From Dasyornis broadbenti (Eukaryota; Chordata; Aves; Passeriformes; Dasyornithidae), in NCBI GenBank assembly GCA_013397935.1, contig VZRN01004506.1, positions 101,317-165,316 of the forward strand: DNA of 64,000 nt, written 5' to 3'. The notes below the pieces were generated by a model, which did no database searches, was not told the origin of the DNA, and saw nothing but the letters and a program-made list of their open reading frames with translations. A program made the position numbers and the translations under genes. Below, piece after piece: positions 61,201 through 63,665 of this stretch (within the stretch, counting starts at the first letter, position 1; the number at the start of each line of letters is the position of its first letter).

Positions 61201-63665
61201 TAGGGCCTATACATAACTTGGTATGAAATGTGCCAGGATGAGGAAGTAAACCCAAAAATAAAGTAATTGCAGAATACTCTTTCCTCCTCTCATTGAAAAG
61301 TACTGATATAATTTCAGTTCCTCATTTCTTGGAATTTGCATAGTATTTGGCCAAGTGTTACATTTGTATTGTCAGGTAAGTAGGAGGTACTTTAGTGCAG
61401 GGGACAAATAACATTTTTTTGAAAAGCAGGTGTTACTGCTTAGAGGCTTTGAGACTTCCTATAGAAAATTTCCCAGGAGGGAGGAACATTCCTCTCTTCC
61501 TTCTTAGTAGAGAGCTATTAATTATATATAAGAAGATGAATCTGCACTGATGTCTTTGTTTTTATAAATCTTCAGCTGGTCACTGTTTAAAATGAGGCTT
61601 CATTCGCTGTCACCTTTTTGTATGTACTGGTTTTAATATGTTTTCTTTGATAAACTCTGACTGTGTATATTTAATATGAACAGGAGGGGAGCAGCCAATA
61701 CCTCTTTGGAATGAACACGATGGCACGACAGATGGAGAAAAACCAAAAATTCTTCTTTACTCATTGAGCCTACAGTTTAAGGTAATCTTATGAAGACAAA
61801 ACAGTGGTGGGGTATTTTTCCCTTCCCTTCGTGTCTCTGAACCAGATGCTCATAACTTTGTACCCTCCTTATCCATTAGGGGATTCAAGTGACAGCTACA
61901 ACTCCCTCAATGCGCGCTGTGAGGTTTGAAACAGGATTGATAGAACTTGAGCTCTCCAACAGACTGCAAACCAAAGCAATGCCTGGAAGTAGCAGCTACC
62001 TCAAACTGTTTGGAAAATGCCAGGTGGATTTGAATCTGGCACTGGGACAGATTGTTAAACATCAGGTTAGTGCTCAACATCTTTGCATGTAATATTCTAC
62101 ATATACCGTGTGATTAAAAAATTACATAACCAAGCCAAGAGGTGGTTGTACAGTGCTGGCTTTTTGTTTTGGTGGTTTTTCCCCATACTATTAATATCTT
62201 AGAACTTCTTAGCCCTTTAGAACAGTAATAGCCTTTCTGCTGAGTCAAACTCAAAACTTTAGTTGATATTGATATCATTTTTAGAATATTTGAATGAAAT
62301 TATAGGATCAGAGAAGATCCAAACTTTGCTAGACCTACATTTTGACCTAGTTTATTTGTCTTGGTTTGACAGTTGCACCTCTTGTATTCTTAAACCTGCT
62401 GTTACCTGAAATCACTAGTTTTAGGATATGAAGGTATTTTGTGATGCCGAGAAACAAACAGACAAATCGAAATCTTAGGACCTGTAAATCAACTGTCACA
62501 ATAGTGCATCCGGATATATAAGTAGTTATTTTAGTTAACAATTCATGATAAATAAAGAAAATAATGCTGTGATCAGAATTTAATGCAAGAATATTGAATA
62601 TCCTCAAAGGGGCTTTGGCTAGAGAAGAAAAAGGGGATAGGAGACATCTTGGTTTAATTTTACATGTTGTCACATGTCGTAATCTGATAATTTTTTTTAT
62701 TTTCACTCTCCCCATCCCTGAACTCTTCCTTGCTGCTAACCTCTCACTCATCCCATTTTTTGGAACATTTTAAGGTTTATGAAGAAGCTGGTTCAGACTT
62801 CCATCAAGTTGCCTATTTCAAGACAAGAATCGGATTAAGAAATGCTCTCAGAGAAGAAATCAGTGGCTCATCAGATAGGGAAGCTGTGCTCATCACTTTG
62901 AACAGACCCATTGTTTTTGCCCAGCCCGTGGCCTTTGACAGAGGTATTGTAGAGACAATTGCTACAAATTTATGTCCATTCTGAGGAAGAGATTTTGTTT
63001 TTTTTTCTCCCAAGAAGCTTGATTATTTAAGATCCAACATATTTCATGTTCAGGTAAAATGTTAAATAGCTGAGAAATTTGGGAGTTCTCCTCCACGCCA
63101 ACAGATTGATAATGCTGTCATCAAACATCAAAAATTCCATTTGTTGAGGTGATTGGTTTTGGATGAAGTTGCTGTTGTGAATTTTCACAGACGTATAATG
63201 CTGAGACCAGCAGGACTTTGTGCATTTTAATGTATTAACTCTGATAGTAAATGATCAGGTTTGTCCGTCTTGTCCTTTGAAGCATGAGCCCAATCACTGC
63301 ATCCCGAATGTGCGTGTGTCCATTGTTATACGTCCTCTGACTTAAAGTAATGGAAAACTGTAAAAAGGGAGGGAAAAGAATTTATTTAGTGAATATGCTT
63401 TTTTTTTTTAAATGTGTTGATTTCAATTAAGTGTTTTTGGTTTCCTCATCAAGCTGTGCTATTCTGGCTGAACTACAAGGCGGCGTATGACAACTGGAAT
63501 GAACAGAGAATGGCTTTACATAAAGATATTCATATGGCCACGAAAGAAGTGGTAGATATGCTGCCTGGAATCCAGCAAACCTCTGCACAGGCTTTTGGGA
63601 CTCTGTTCCTTCAGCTGACTGTCAATGACTTAGGAATTTGCCTGCCCATCACAAACACACCTCAG
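4155..63665 (+). CDS. BLTP1: BLTP1 (KIAA1109), spliced coding region, 5' part (56 exons, residues 1-3348)
   Basis: Bridge-like lipid transfer protein 1, an ER-anchored RBG-family protein whose hydrophobic groove is thought to carry phospholipids between membranes; known orthologues are fly tweek (synaptic vesicle recycling, PI(4,5)P2), nematode LPD-3 and yeast Csf1, and biallelic human variants cause Alkuraya-Kucinskas syndrome. Seen here: the start MDQRKNDSF, a membrane helix at residues 27-47, and 56 exons whose joins all keep frame (10,044 nt, 3,348 codons, no stop). All introns are GT-AG. The order of segments agrees throughout with my recollection of the human protein (about 5,005 residues). 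The C-terminal third is outside the window. Two probably disordered inserts stand out: residues about 1220-1560 (Ser-rich) and 2612-2678 (basic). No antisense or nested gene was seen. Family identity is certain; individual exon ends are manual calls from frame and splice signals. Confidence 0.97.
4252..6993 (+). other. BLTP1: intron 1 (2.7 kb)
   Basis: AT-rich intron with an 18-T run at 6334-6351 and shorter T runs near 5990 and 6733. It separates the two halves of the membrane helix. Nothing else recognised. Confidence 0.85.
6334..6351. repeat. poly-T run (18 T)
   Basis: Homopolymer inside intron 1. No adjacent element sequence is recognisable, so it is treated as simple low complexity rather than a retrotransposed tail. 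Confidence 0.9.
6994..7110 (+). CDS. BLTP1: BLTP1 coding exon 2 (second half of membrane anchor)
   Basis: Residues 33-72; phase 1 in and out, acceptor tttcaacag, donor gtaagt. Completes the membrane helix (ATILSCGWIIYLTYY, to residue 47), then NRLYKHGYIHIG, the beginning of the chorein-like N-terminal cap of the lipid groove. At 117 nt it is frame-neutral, but skipping would remove half of the anchor. Confidence 0.96.
7111..8495 (+). other. BLTP1: intron 2 (1.4 kb)
   Basis: AT-rich intron. No repeat or exon-like segment recognised. Confidence 0.85.
8496..8574 (+). CDS. BLTP1: BLTP1 coding exon 3
   Basis: Residues 72-98, phase 1 to 2, acceptor ctataattag, donor gtacag. Encodes SFSFSVLSGKVMVREIYF, beta-strand-like sequence of the first groove module and one of the most conserved stretches of the family. 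Confidence 0.96.
9198..9262 (+). CDS. BLTP1: BLTP1 coding exon 4
   Basis: Residues 98-120, phase 2 to 1, acceptor tttgctttag, donor gtaggt. Encodes DGFIIFRWWKMYNPKQKQ, an aromatic strand plus basic loop. The 65-nt length makes it one of the shortest exons here; skipping would shift frame. Confidence 0.96.
9263..12433 (+). other. BLTP1: intron 4 (3.2 kb, longest in the window)
   Basis: AT-rich intron. A perfect 10-bp tandem duplication (aaagtatgtc) lies at 11772-11791. No mobile element or exon candidate recognised. Confidence 0.85.
12434..12620 (+). CDS. BLTP1: BLTP1 coding exon 5
   Basis: Residues 120-182, phase 1 to 2, acceptor tgtttcttcag, donor gtaaat. Encodes ETRLYIMVNDFEFHVYNRS, then a charged loop (KKDDERAQVNGRQRTH) that seems less constrained than the flanking strands. 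Confidence 0.96.
12621..13710 (+). other. BLTP1: intron 5 (1.1 kb)
   Basis: Contains an open frame at 13188-13448 without coding character. Nothing else recognised. It ends in a long T-rich pyrimidine tract. Confidence 0.8.
13711..13792 (+). CDS. BLTP1: BLTP1 coding exon 6
   Basis: Residues 182-209, phase 2 to 0, acceptor tttttttctttag, donor gtgagt. Encodes SSSWRSLIPVIKVNVST, a linker entering the next groove strand. Confidence 0.95.
14428..14621 (+). CDS. BLTP1: BLTP1 coding exon 7
   Basis: Residues 210-274, phase 0 to 2, acceptor ttgatttag, donor gtaagt. Encodes LAFGNHYQPQTLCINFDD and VKGKLENVRVMLVPSPRY, alternating hydrophobic strands typical of the RBG groove wall. Confidence 0.96.
14622..16983 (+). 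other. BLTP1: intron 7 (2.4 kb), carries the CR1 relic
   Basis: AT-rich intron with a short TG tract at about 14840-14850, followed by a CR1 fragment at 14866-15025. No exon-like segment recognised. Confidence 0.85.
14866..15025 (-). mobile_element. CR1 LINE 3'-end fragment, antisense to the gene
   Basis: The + strand reads like the complement of an avian CR1 3' region: aatagtttgagatggaaagg, then gttccaaccctctgcca, agcagggacatctt, gatcaggttgctg, ccttgaatgtttccagtgat and ggggcatcc in the expected order. The element therefore points along the - strand. It is diverged and truncated, with no ORF left. Borders are approximate. Confidence 0.85.
16984..17063 (+). CDS. BLTP1: BLTP1 coding exon 8
   Basis: Residues 274-301, phase 2 to 1, acceptor ttcattacag, donor gtacat. 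Encodes GEGFVVMQSNDVDIYYYMDE, another groove strand pair. Confidence 0.95.
17464..17614 (+). CDS. BLTP1: BLTP1 coding exon 9
   Basis: Residues 301-351, phase 1 to 2, acceptor tgtaattcag, donor gtagga. An acidic loop (EETEESNDGEASNEDS) is followed by the conserved PCWGLDIVCGKGTDFNYG. Confidence 0.96.
17615..19154 (+). other. BLTP1: intron 9 (1.5 kb)
   Basis: AT-rich, with a (TA)n tract at about 19087-19102 just before the pyrimidine tract of exon 10. Nothing else recognised. Confidence 0.85.
19087..19102. repeat. (TA)n microsatellite
   Basis: Eight TA units in intron 9, about 50 bases before the acceptor of exon 10. Confidence 0.85.
19155..19311 (+). CDS. BLTP1: BLTP1 coding exon 10
   Basis: Residues 351-403, phase 2 to 0, acceptor tttgtgctag, donor gtaaat. 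Encodes DCLWKFFFPPDYQVMKV and ELRMNIIADATIDLLF. Confidence 0.96.
20048..20126 (+). CDS. BLTP1: BLTP1 coding exon 11
   Basis: Residues 404-430, phase 0 to 1. The acceptor (cttgcaatgaag) is weak in pyrimidines. Encodes HVNVGAGSYLEINIPMTV. The exon ends GAA AAT G before gtgagt. A closer gtgaaa at 20118 would break frame and is not used. Confidence 0.93.
20416..20507 (+). CDS. BLTP1: BLTP1 coding exon 12
   Basis: Residues 430-460, phase 1 to 0, acceptor gtttgccag, donor gtaagt. Encodes GQLLHVDATSSMQYRTLL. Confidence 0.96.
20508..21346 (+). other. BLTP1: intron 12 (0.8 kb)
   Basis: AT-rich, with a short tatatacacaca tract near 20660 and a (GA)n run near 21180. Nothing else recognised. Confidence 0.8.
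21347..21464 (+). CDS. BLTP1: BLTP1 coding exon 13
   Basis: Residues 461-500, phase 0 to 1, acceptor cttgtccacag, donor gtaacc. Encodes YPRIWNMPQTWQCELEVY and ATYHFIFAQKSFF. Confidence 0.96.
21465..22239 (+). other. BLTP1: intron 13 (0.8 kb)
   Basis: The part at about 21900-22170 is less AT-rich than neighbouring introns and holds two taattag motifs (near 22015 and 22040). It has no coding frame; a conserved non-coding element is possible but not shown. Confidence 0.5.
22240..22395 (+). CDS. BLTP1: BLTP1 coding exon 14
   Basis: Residues 500-552, phase 1 in and out (156 nt, frame-neutral), acceptor gtgggtttag, donor gtgaga. Encodes DIFSFVPYMWNFKVMFHQ and MIWAANQHNWIDCSTKQQ. Confidence 0.96.
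22799..22896 (+). CDS. BLTP1: BLTP1 coding exon 15
   Basis: Residues 552-584, phase 1 to 0, acceptor ttccttcctag, donor gtgagt. Encodes LAACGETLNIVFSLPFTD. Confidence 0.96.
22897..23879 (+). other. BLTP1: intron 15 (1.0 kb)
   Basis: Contains an alternating purine-pyrimidine block (about 23090-23217) with a perfect hairpin at 23160-23178. Otherwise nothing recognised. Confidence 0.85.
23090..23217. repeat. degenerate TA/TG/CA-rich low-complexity block
   Basis: Runs of tatata, tacaca and tgtgta alternate over about 125 bases. Inside is an exact inverted repeat, atacacac at 23160-23167 and gtgtgtat at 23171-23178, with a 3-base loop. Likely a decayed dinucleotide microsatellite. Confidence 0.7.
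23880..24058 (+). CDS. BLTP1: BLTP1 coding exon 16
   Basis: Residues 585-644, phase 0 to 2, acceptor ttggattttag, donor gtgagt. Encodes GEDVDLHLYLPDCHPSKY and FMLVKDCQ, then a more variable loop (PSKINPESCISAECQ). Confidence 0.95.
24214..24320 (+). CDS. BLTP1: BLTP1 coding exon 17
   Basis: Residues 644-680, phase 2 to 1. Acceptor ttccttttgaaag, donor gtaagt. Encodes WVECWTVPSVVFTIDYSW. The junction codon reads GAG (Glu); I recall Lys at the equivalent human site. Confidence 0.95.
24321..26381 (+). other. BLTP1: intron 17 (2.1 kb)
   Basis: AT-rich intron. No exon candidate or mobile element recognised. Confidence 0.8.
26382..26590 (+). CDS. BLTP1: BLTP1 coding exon 18
   Basis: Residues 680-749, phase 1 to 0, acceptor ttttgctcccaag, donor gtaggc. 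A Ser/Thr/Pro-rich linker (SVISSPTASTRLPLDPSE) leads into groove strand DSQITLYGPLLKAFLSIK. Confidence 0.96.
26591..28995 (+). other. BLTP1: intron 18 (2.4 kb), carries copy 1 of a duplicated block
   Basis: AT-rich. Holds a tacata/tatata tract at about 26812-26840 and the first copy (27658-27716) of a 59-bp block repeated at 30108. No coding segment recognised. Confidence 0.85.
27658..27716. repeat. 59-bp direct repeat, copy 1
   Basis: Matches 30108-30166 with five mismatches and no gaps by eye; the core ataaaataaataggattaa is identical. The copies are 2.45 kb apart in the same orientation. Origin unknown: local duplication or two fragments of an unrecognised dispersed repeat. Confidence 0.9.
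28996..29223 (+). CDS. BLTP1: BLTP1 coding exon 19
   Basis: Residues 750-825, phase 0 in and out (228 nt), acceptor cttttccctag, donor gtaagt. Encodes VISSPVLSLSTSSSSGW, an acidic/charged loop, then LRPWDITVLVNLYKVHG. First of five consecutive frame-neutral phase-0 exons. Confidence 0.96.
29224..29796 (+). other. BLTP1: intron 19 (0.6 kb)
   Basis: Ends in two tandem acceptor-like sites 35 nt apart (tgtattttcag ending at 29761 and tttatttcag ending at 29796); only the second keeps frame. Nothing else recognised. Confidence 0.85.
29797..29934 (+). CDS. BLTP1: BLTP1 coding exon 20
   Basis: Residues 826-871, phase 0 in and out (138 nt), acceptor ttttttatttcag, donor gtagtc. Encodes PECPTAFLERLCFEMKKG and ETMLQLVLSPVNLFL. 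Confidence 0.95.
30108..30166. repeat. 59-bp direct repeat, copy 2
   Basis: Second copy of the block at 27658-27716. It ends 37 bases before exon 21, so it lies close to where the branch point of intron 20 would be. Confidence 0.9.
30204..30380 (+). CDS. BLTP1: BLTP1 coding exon 21
   Basis: Residues 872-930, phase 0 in and out (177 nt), acceptor cttgtcgttcccag, donor gtacca. Encodes RPAVDEVLREGHISLSG and GLQLRAHAMFSAEGLPLG. GC-rich against AT-rich flanking introns. Confidence 0.95.
30381..31905 (+). other. BLTP1: intron 21 (1.5 kb)
   Basis: AT-rich; 16-T run at 31324-31339. No exon candidate recognised. Confidence 0.85.
31906..32034 (+). CDS. BLTP1: BLTP1 coding exon 22
   Basis: Residues 931-973, phase 0 in and out (129 nt), acceptor ttgctaacag, donor gtactt. 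Encodes LEWGQTFVFHVVCREFEL and HGIDRRFCDPK. Confidence 0.95.
32249..32368 (+). CDS. BLTP1: BLTP1 coding exon 23
   Basis: Residues 974-1013, phase 0 in and out (120 nt), acceptor ttttccttcag, donor gtaaaa. Encodes GPCPTSDDLKYTMTRLAM and DLYVVEHGCATNIK. Confidence 0.95.
32369..33966 (+). other. BLTP1: intron 23 (1.6 kb)
   Basis: AT-rich intron; an A-rich run near 33351-33363. Short open frames here lack splice support. Nothing else recognised. Confidence 0.8.
33967..34244 (+). CDS. BLTP1: BLTP1 coding exon 24
   Basis: Residues 1014-1106, phase 0 to 2, acceptor cctgttttcag, donor gtgaga. Encodes RIANCNLHNQSVGEGVSA and LEAGSVNLGLITADIALA. Confidence 0.96.
34361..34611 (+). CDS. BLTP1: BLTP1 coding exon 25
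   Basis: Residues 1106-1190, phase 2 to 1, acceptor ccttctgtag, donor gtgaga. After LWFLWPD comes a basic, Cys-rich stretch, NKCGCLGGCRFFGG (Cys at 1125, 1127, 1131), then a Ser-rich loop and GQSLLQPGEWIITKEIPK. Confidence 0.96.
35061..35319 (+). CDS. BLTP1: BLTP1 coding exon 26 (Ser-rich insert begins)
   Basis: Residues 1190-1276, phase 1 to 2, acceptor ctgatcctag. Encodes a poly-Ser segment (residues 1224-1240) and a charged loop, probably disordered. The end is fixed by frame at the weak donor gttagt; a better-looking gtaagc lies 19 nt downstream but would frameshift exon 27. Confidence 0.88.
35708..36551 (+). CDS. BLTP1: BLTP1 coding exon 27 (long disordered insert, phospho-FFAT-like motif)
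   Basis: Residues 1276-1557, phase 2 to 0, 844 nt, the largest exon here. Acceptor ttttcatttccag, donor gtatgg. Composition (Ser, Pro, Asp, Arg) suggests disorder. Visible are Ser-Pro and basic-directed phosphosite patterns (QSPIRSPLKRQSS, KQRRSFGS), and AYFSAAE at 1391-1397, which fits a phospho-FFAT motif with acidic flank. It ends with a conserved return to ordered sequence, YLTQFQVINWSVKHP. The segment from about 1285 to 1300 looks variable, whereas 1300-1420 matches my memory of the human protein closely. Confidence 0.95.
36552..37354 (+). other. BLTP1: intron 27 (0.8 kb)
   Basis: AT-rich; a 14-T run near 37288. An open frame at 36621-36884 has no splice support. Nothing else recognised. 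Confidence 0.8.
37355..37425 (+). CDS. BLTP1: BLTP1 coding exon 28
   Basis: Residues 1558-1581, phase 0 to 2, 71 nt, acceptor cttttatcttag, donor gtaagt. Encodes IVKQGLTANSLLDRGMQL. Confidence 0.94.
37908..38081 (+). CDS. BLTP1: BLTP1 coding exon 29
   Basis: Residues 1581-1639, phase 2 in and out (174 nt), acceptor cttggtttag, donor gtaatt. Encodes TDDETITEEWTLDHP and TTAIVEVKGTVDVVLTPL. Confidence 0.96.
38367..38487 (+). CDS. BLTP1: BLTP1 coding exon 30
   Basis: Residues 1639-1679, phase 2 to 0, acceptor tttcctctcacag, donor gtaaga. Encodes IEAMVHCASSRHPAAIVD. Confidence 0.96.
38488..39298 (+). other. BLTP1: intron 30 (0.8 kb)
   Basis: AT-rich intron; nothing recognised. Confidence 0.8.
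39299..39445 (+). CDS. BLTP1: BLTP1 coding exon 31
   Basis: Residues 1680-1728, phase 0 in and out (147 nt), acceptor cccctctcccaag, donor gtaaca. A Thr-rich loop (KIDTTTTGTTNQGPAQ) precedes strand NVTIKGLQANVTVPK. Confidence 0.95.
39837..39964 (+). CDS. BLTP1: BLTP1 coding exon 32
   Basis: Residues 1729-1771, phase 0 to 2, acceptor tttatgtttag, donor gtaaga. Encodes VNLCLLQASVDESPG and VSLVALCFDRIATQVRMN. Confidence 0.96.
40074..40276 (+). CDS. BLTP1: BLTP1 coding exon 33
   Basis: Residues 1771-1839, phase 2 to 1. Acceptor gatattgaaaag, donor gtatta. Ser/Asn-rich loop, then AAKLNIHRVHGQLRGLDT. Confidence 0.94.
40277..41965 (+). other. BLTP1: intron 33 (1.7 kb), decoy 3' splice site
   Basis: AT-rich intron. 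An acceptor-like tctttctttttccccccag ends at 41841, stronger by eye than the real site at 41965; using it would add an in-frame TGA. Nothing else recognised. Confidence 0.8.
41966..42163 (+). CDS. BLTP1: BLTP1 coding exon 34
   Basis: Residues 1839-1905, phase 1 in and out (198 nt), acceptor tttattttcacag, donor gtaaag. Encodes FGKSKVLFTLEELDEF and GWIMFECGIENLTIKG. Confidence 0.96.
42393..42527 (+). CDS. BLTP1: candidate alternative (cassette) exon of BLTP1, 45 codons
   Basis: Between exons 34 and 35. Flanked by a plausible acceptor (actggtttcatcag) and donor (gtatgt). It is 135 nt long, open in the required phase 1 and returns to phase 1, so inclusion would add 45 residues without disturbing frame. 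The translation includes VPEIKVEIDAFTDHSNPH and CIIEPEFCSARGKLASKS. I do not remember this segment in the canonical human protein; it may be a known alternative exon or chance. The pyrimidine-poor acceptor fits regulated inclusion. Confidence 0.5.
42751..42962 (+). CDS. BLTP1: BLTP1 coding exon 35
   Basis: Residues 1905-1975, phase 1 to 0, acceptor gtacttttacag, donor gtatgt. Gly/Ser-rich acidic loop with NNSSDSPTGSGYNTDVSE, probably disordered. Confidence 0.96.
43201..43352 (+). CDS. BLTP1: BLTP1 coding exon 36
   Basis: Residues 1976-2026, phase 0 to 2, T-rich acceptor ttttttctggtaag, donor gtacac. Acidic start, PLMPPPPDSCSMKLTIKE, then IWFSFAAPTNVRS. Confidence 0.95.
43353..44222 (+). other. 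BLTP1: intron 36 (0.9 kb)
   Basis: AT-rich intron; nothing recognised. Confidence 0.8.
44223..44373 (+). CDS. BLTP1: BLTP1 coding exon 37
   Basis: Residues 2026-2076, phase 2 to 0, acceptor tttttctccacag, donor gtaaat. Encodes NLLSTATPAVGAWLVPID and TLRICAVMGCIMTEALE. Confidence 0.96.
44374..45189 (+). other. BLTP1: intron 37 (0.8 kb)
   Basis: The reading frame of exon 37 stays open for about 120 bases past its donor, to a stop near 44495. Otherwise nothing recognised. Confidence 0.8.
45190..45342 (+). CDS. BLTP1: BLTP1 coding exon 38
   Basis: Residues 2077-2127, phase 0 in and out (153 nt), acceptor attttaatctag, donor gtgagt. Encodes VARFLQENPSCLLCNILH and YLHQANYSVIEDATM. Confidence 0.96.
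45343..46597 (+). other. BLTP1: intron 38 (1.3 kb)
   Basis: AT-rich; a 16-T run at 46573-46588 forms the pyrimidine tract of exon 39. Nothing else recognised. Confidence 0.85.
46598..46838 (+). CDS. BLTP1: BLTP1 coding exon 39
   Basis: Residues 2128-2208, phase 0 to 1, acceptor T16 then aatttaaag, donor gtattt. Encodes VALARQWMKFIVVTPAFK, then an acidic loop (HEHEDGLGLDNGGGLQSD). Confidence 0.95.
47456..47604 (+). CDS. BLTP1: BLTP1 coding exon 40
   Basis: Residues 2208-2257, phase 1 to 0, acceptor tgcttggttgcag, donor gtaagt. Encodes HTMLLEGTANRPPPASAS and GAEIMRKLSKTHTHSD. Confidence 0.96.
48070..48289 (+). CDS. BLTP1: BLTP1 coding exon 41
   Basis: Residues 2258-2331, phase 0 to 1, acceptor ttattttctgcaccaag, donor gtatga. 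Encodes GIHPYHSLSYTSGDTATD and ESLLSYLTGSFPSLHNLL, a short amphipathic segment in a Ser-rich region. Confidence 0.95.
49011..49169 (+). CDS. BLTP1: BLTP1 coding exon 42
   Basis: Residues 2331-2384, phase 1 in and out (159 nt), acceptor gatctgtctgcacag, donor gtattg. Encodes EPSSVSFYNWMSNAVGNR. Confidence 0.96.
49170..50134 (+). other. BLTP1: intron 42 (1.0 kb)
   Basis: Two acceptor-like sites (ending near 49460 and at 49945) are followed by short open frames that cannot rejoin exon 43 in frame. Nothing else recognised. Confidence 0.8.
50135..50310 (+). CDS. BLTP1: BLTP1 coding exon 43
   Basis: Residues 2384-2442, phase 1 to 0, acceptor tttatttttcag, donor gtaact. Ser/Asp-rich loop with DGTHSQHSTSQDDIAGVE. 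Confidence 0.96.
50401..50576 (+). CDS. BLTP1: BLTP1 coding exon 44
   Basis: Residues 2443-2501, phase 0 to 2, acceptor ggttttgttttgtag, donor gtatgt. Encodes YRMYFGEYLSFSGTLDCL, ending in a basic run KERKSKRAR. Intron 43 before it is only 90 nt, the shortest in the window. Confidence 0.96.
51200..51906 (+). CDS. BLTP1: BLTP1 coding exon 45 (basic disordered insert)
   Basis: Residues 2501-2737, phase 2 to 1, 707 nt, acceptor ttttctttccttag, donor gtaaag. Groove-like N-terminal part (CNFTISCQSISQHVDMAL), then a strongly basic, Ser/Asn-rich segment at residues 2612-2678 (KTRKHRDFRSSDFSRSSR to SKVSRKGSKD), then the conserved YKLLNFYSLISDPTGIL. The basic segment could contact acidic membranes or partners; that is inference. 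Confidence 0.97.
51907..53050 (+). other. BLTP1: intron 45 (1.1 kb)
   Basis: AT-rich; open frame at 52147-52353 has no splice support. Nothing else recognised. Confidence 0.8.
53051..53278 (+). CDS. BLTP1: BLTP1 coding exon 46
   Basis: Residues 2737-2813, phase 1 in and out (228 nt), acceptor tggtgtttctttag, donor gtggga (weak after AAAG). Encodes CRVVFENEQDNGRKRSLV and EPQHVTLIVFGIGMVNRT. The loop at DNGRKRS appears shorter than in the human protein as I recall it. Confidence 0.94.
53645..53738 (+). CDS. BLTP1: BLTP1 coding exon 47
   Basis: Residues 2813-2844, phase 1 to 2, acceptor ttttttttgctaaag, donor gtaagt. Encodes CATAHIGGVNIVLLEGIT. A second acceptor-like site ends at 53576, 68 nt upstream. 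Confidence 0.94.
53739..54734 (+). other. BLTP1: intron 47 (1.0 kb)
   Basis: AT-rich intron. An antisense open frame at 54435-54908 overlaps exon 48 and lacks coding character. Nothing else recognised. Confidence 0.8.
54735..54785 (+). CDS. BLTP1: BLTP1 coding exon 48 (51-nt exon)
   Basis: Residues 2844-2861, phase 2 in and out, so skipping would remove exactly 17 residues in frame. Acceptor atcttcatctgtag, donor gtatgt. Encodes LEDFPTSPTSTAKQEF, a Ser/Thr/Pro loop. Flanked by 1.0-kb and 2.9-kb introns. Confidence 0.9.
54786..57709 (+). other. BLTP1: intron 48 (2.9 kb)
   Basis: AT-rich, with a (TTG)n run at about 56690-56705. Several acceptor-like sites (near 56204 and 57440) are followed by stops in the required frame. 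No exon candidate recognised. Confidence 0.8.
57710..57916 (+). CDS. BLTP1: BLTP1 coding exon 49
   Basis: Residues 2861-2930, phase 2 in and out (207 nt), acceptor cactttttttgctgtcag, donor gtgagt. Encodes VVKCSIAKSQALYSAQRG and ISINIPQHPATLHSMMVR. Distinctly GC-rich. Confidence 0.96.
58028..58266 (+). CDS. BLTP1: BLTP1 coding exon 50
   Basis: Residues 2930-3010, phase 2 to 1, acceptor tcttggtccacag, donor gtagca. Pro/Thr-rich linker (PLPSEKTPTSINQTPVE), then EKKPIVLKFSAMIDGIAI and LPSLKAEYKMGRMRSHG. Intron 49 before it is only 111 nt. Confidence 0.96.
58858..59102 (+). CDS. BLTP1: BLTP1 coding exon 51
   Basis: Residues 3010-3091, phase 1 to 0, acceptor cctgccttttacag, donor gtaggg. Encodes FNFELPNHRLRFTSKVSA and SASLNLPPVTMSGKYVME. 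Confidence 0.97.
59600..59705 (+). CDS. BLTP1: BLTP1 coding exon 52
   Basis: Residues 3092-3127, phase 0 to 1, acceptor attctgtttctgcag, donor gtaagc. Encodes NHLVFVQKVFMKEVNEVI, predicted helical. Confidence 0.96.
59706..61683 (+). other. BLTP1: intron 52 (2.0 kb)
   Basis: AT-rich, with the (TG)n(TA)n tract at 60186-60209. Nothing else recognised. Confidence 0.85.
60186..60209. repeat. (TG)n(TA)n microsatellite
   Basis: tgtgtgtgtgtg followed directly by tatatatata, a compound dinucleotide repeat of about 24 bases. Confidence 0.85.
61684..61781 (+). CDS. BLTP1: BLTP1 coding exon 53
   Basis: Residues 3127-3159, phase 1 to 0. Acceptor tttaatatgaacag is poor in pyrimidines; donor gtaatc. Encodes PIPLWNEHDGTTDGEK and ILLYSLSLQFK. 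Confidence 0.94.
61880..62065 (+). CDS. BLTP1: BLTP1 coding exon 54
   Basis: Residues 3160-3221, phase 0 in and out (186 nt), acceptor ccttatccattag, donor gttagt. Encodes TTPSMRAVRFETGLIELE and FGKCQVDLNLALGQIVKH. Confidence 0.96.
62066..62774 (+). other. BLTP1: intron 54 (0.7 kb)
   Basis: AT-rich intron; an antisense open frame at 62347-62751 shows no coding character. Nothing recognised. Confidence 0.8.
62775..62943 (+). CDS. BLTP1: BLTP1 coding exon 55
   Basis: Residues 3222-3278, phase 0 to 1, acceptor tttggaacattttaag, donor gtattg. Encodes DFHQVAYFKTRIGLRNAL and AVLITLNRPIVFAQPVAF. Confidence 0.95.
63454..63665 (+). CDS. BLTP1: BLTP1 coding exon 56 (last in window)
   Basis: Residues 3278-3348, phase 1 to 0, acceptor ggtttcctcatcaag, donor gtaagc. 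Encodes FWLNYKAAYDNWNEQRMA and FLQLTVNDLGICLPITNT. The next exon is beyond the window. Confidence 0.96.

Noticed and set aside
4155..63665. U12-type or non-canonical introns
   Set aside because: All inferred introns are GT-AG and no donor matches the U12 consensus.
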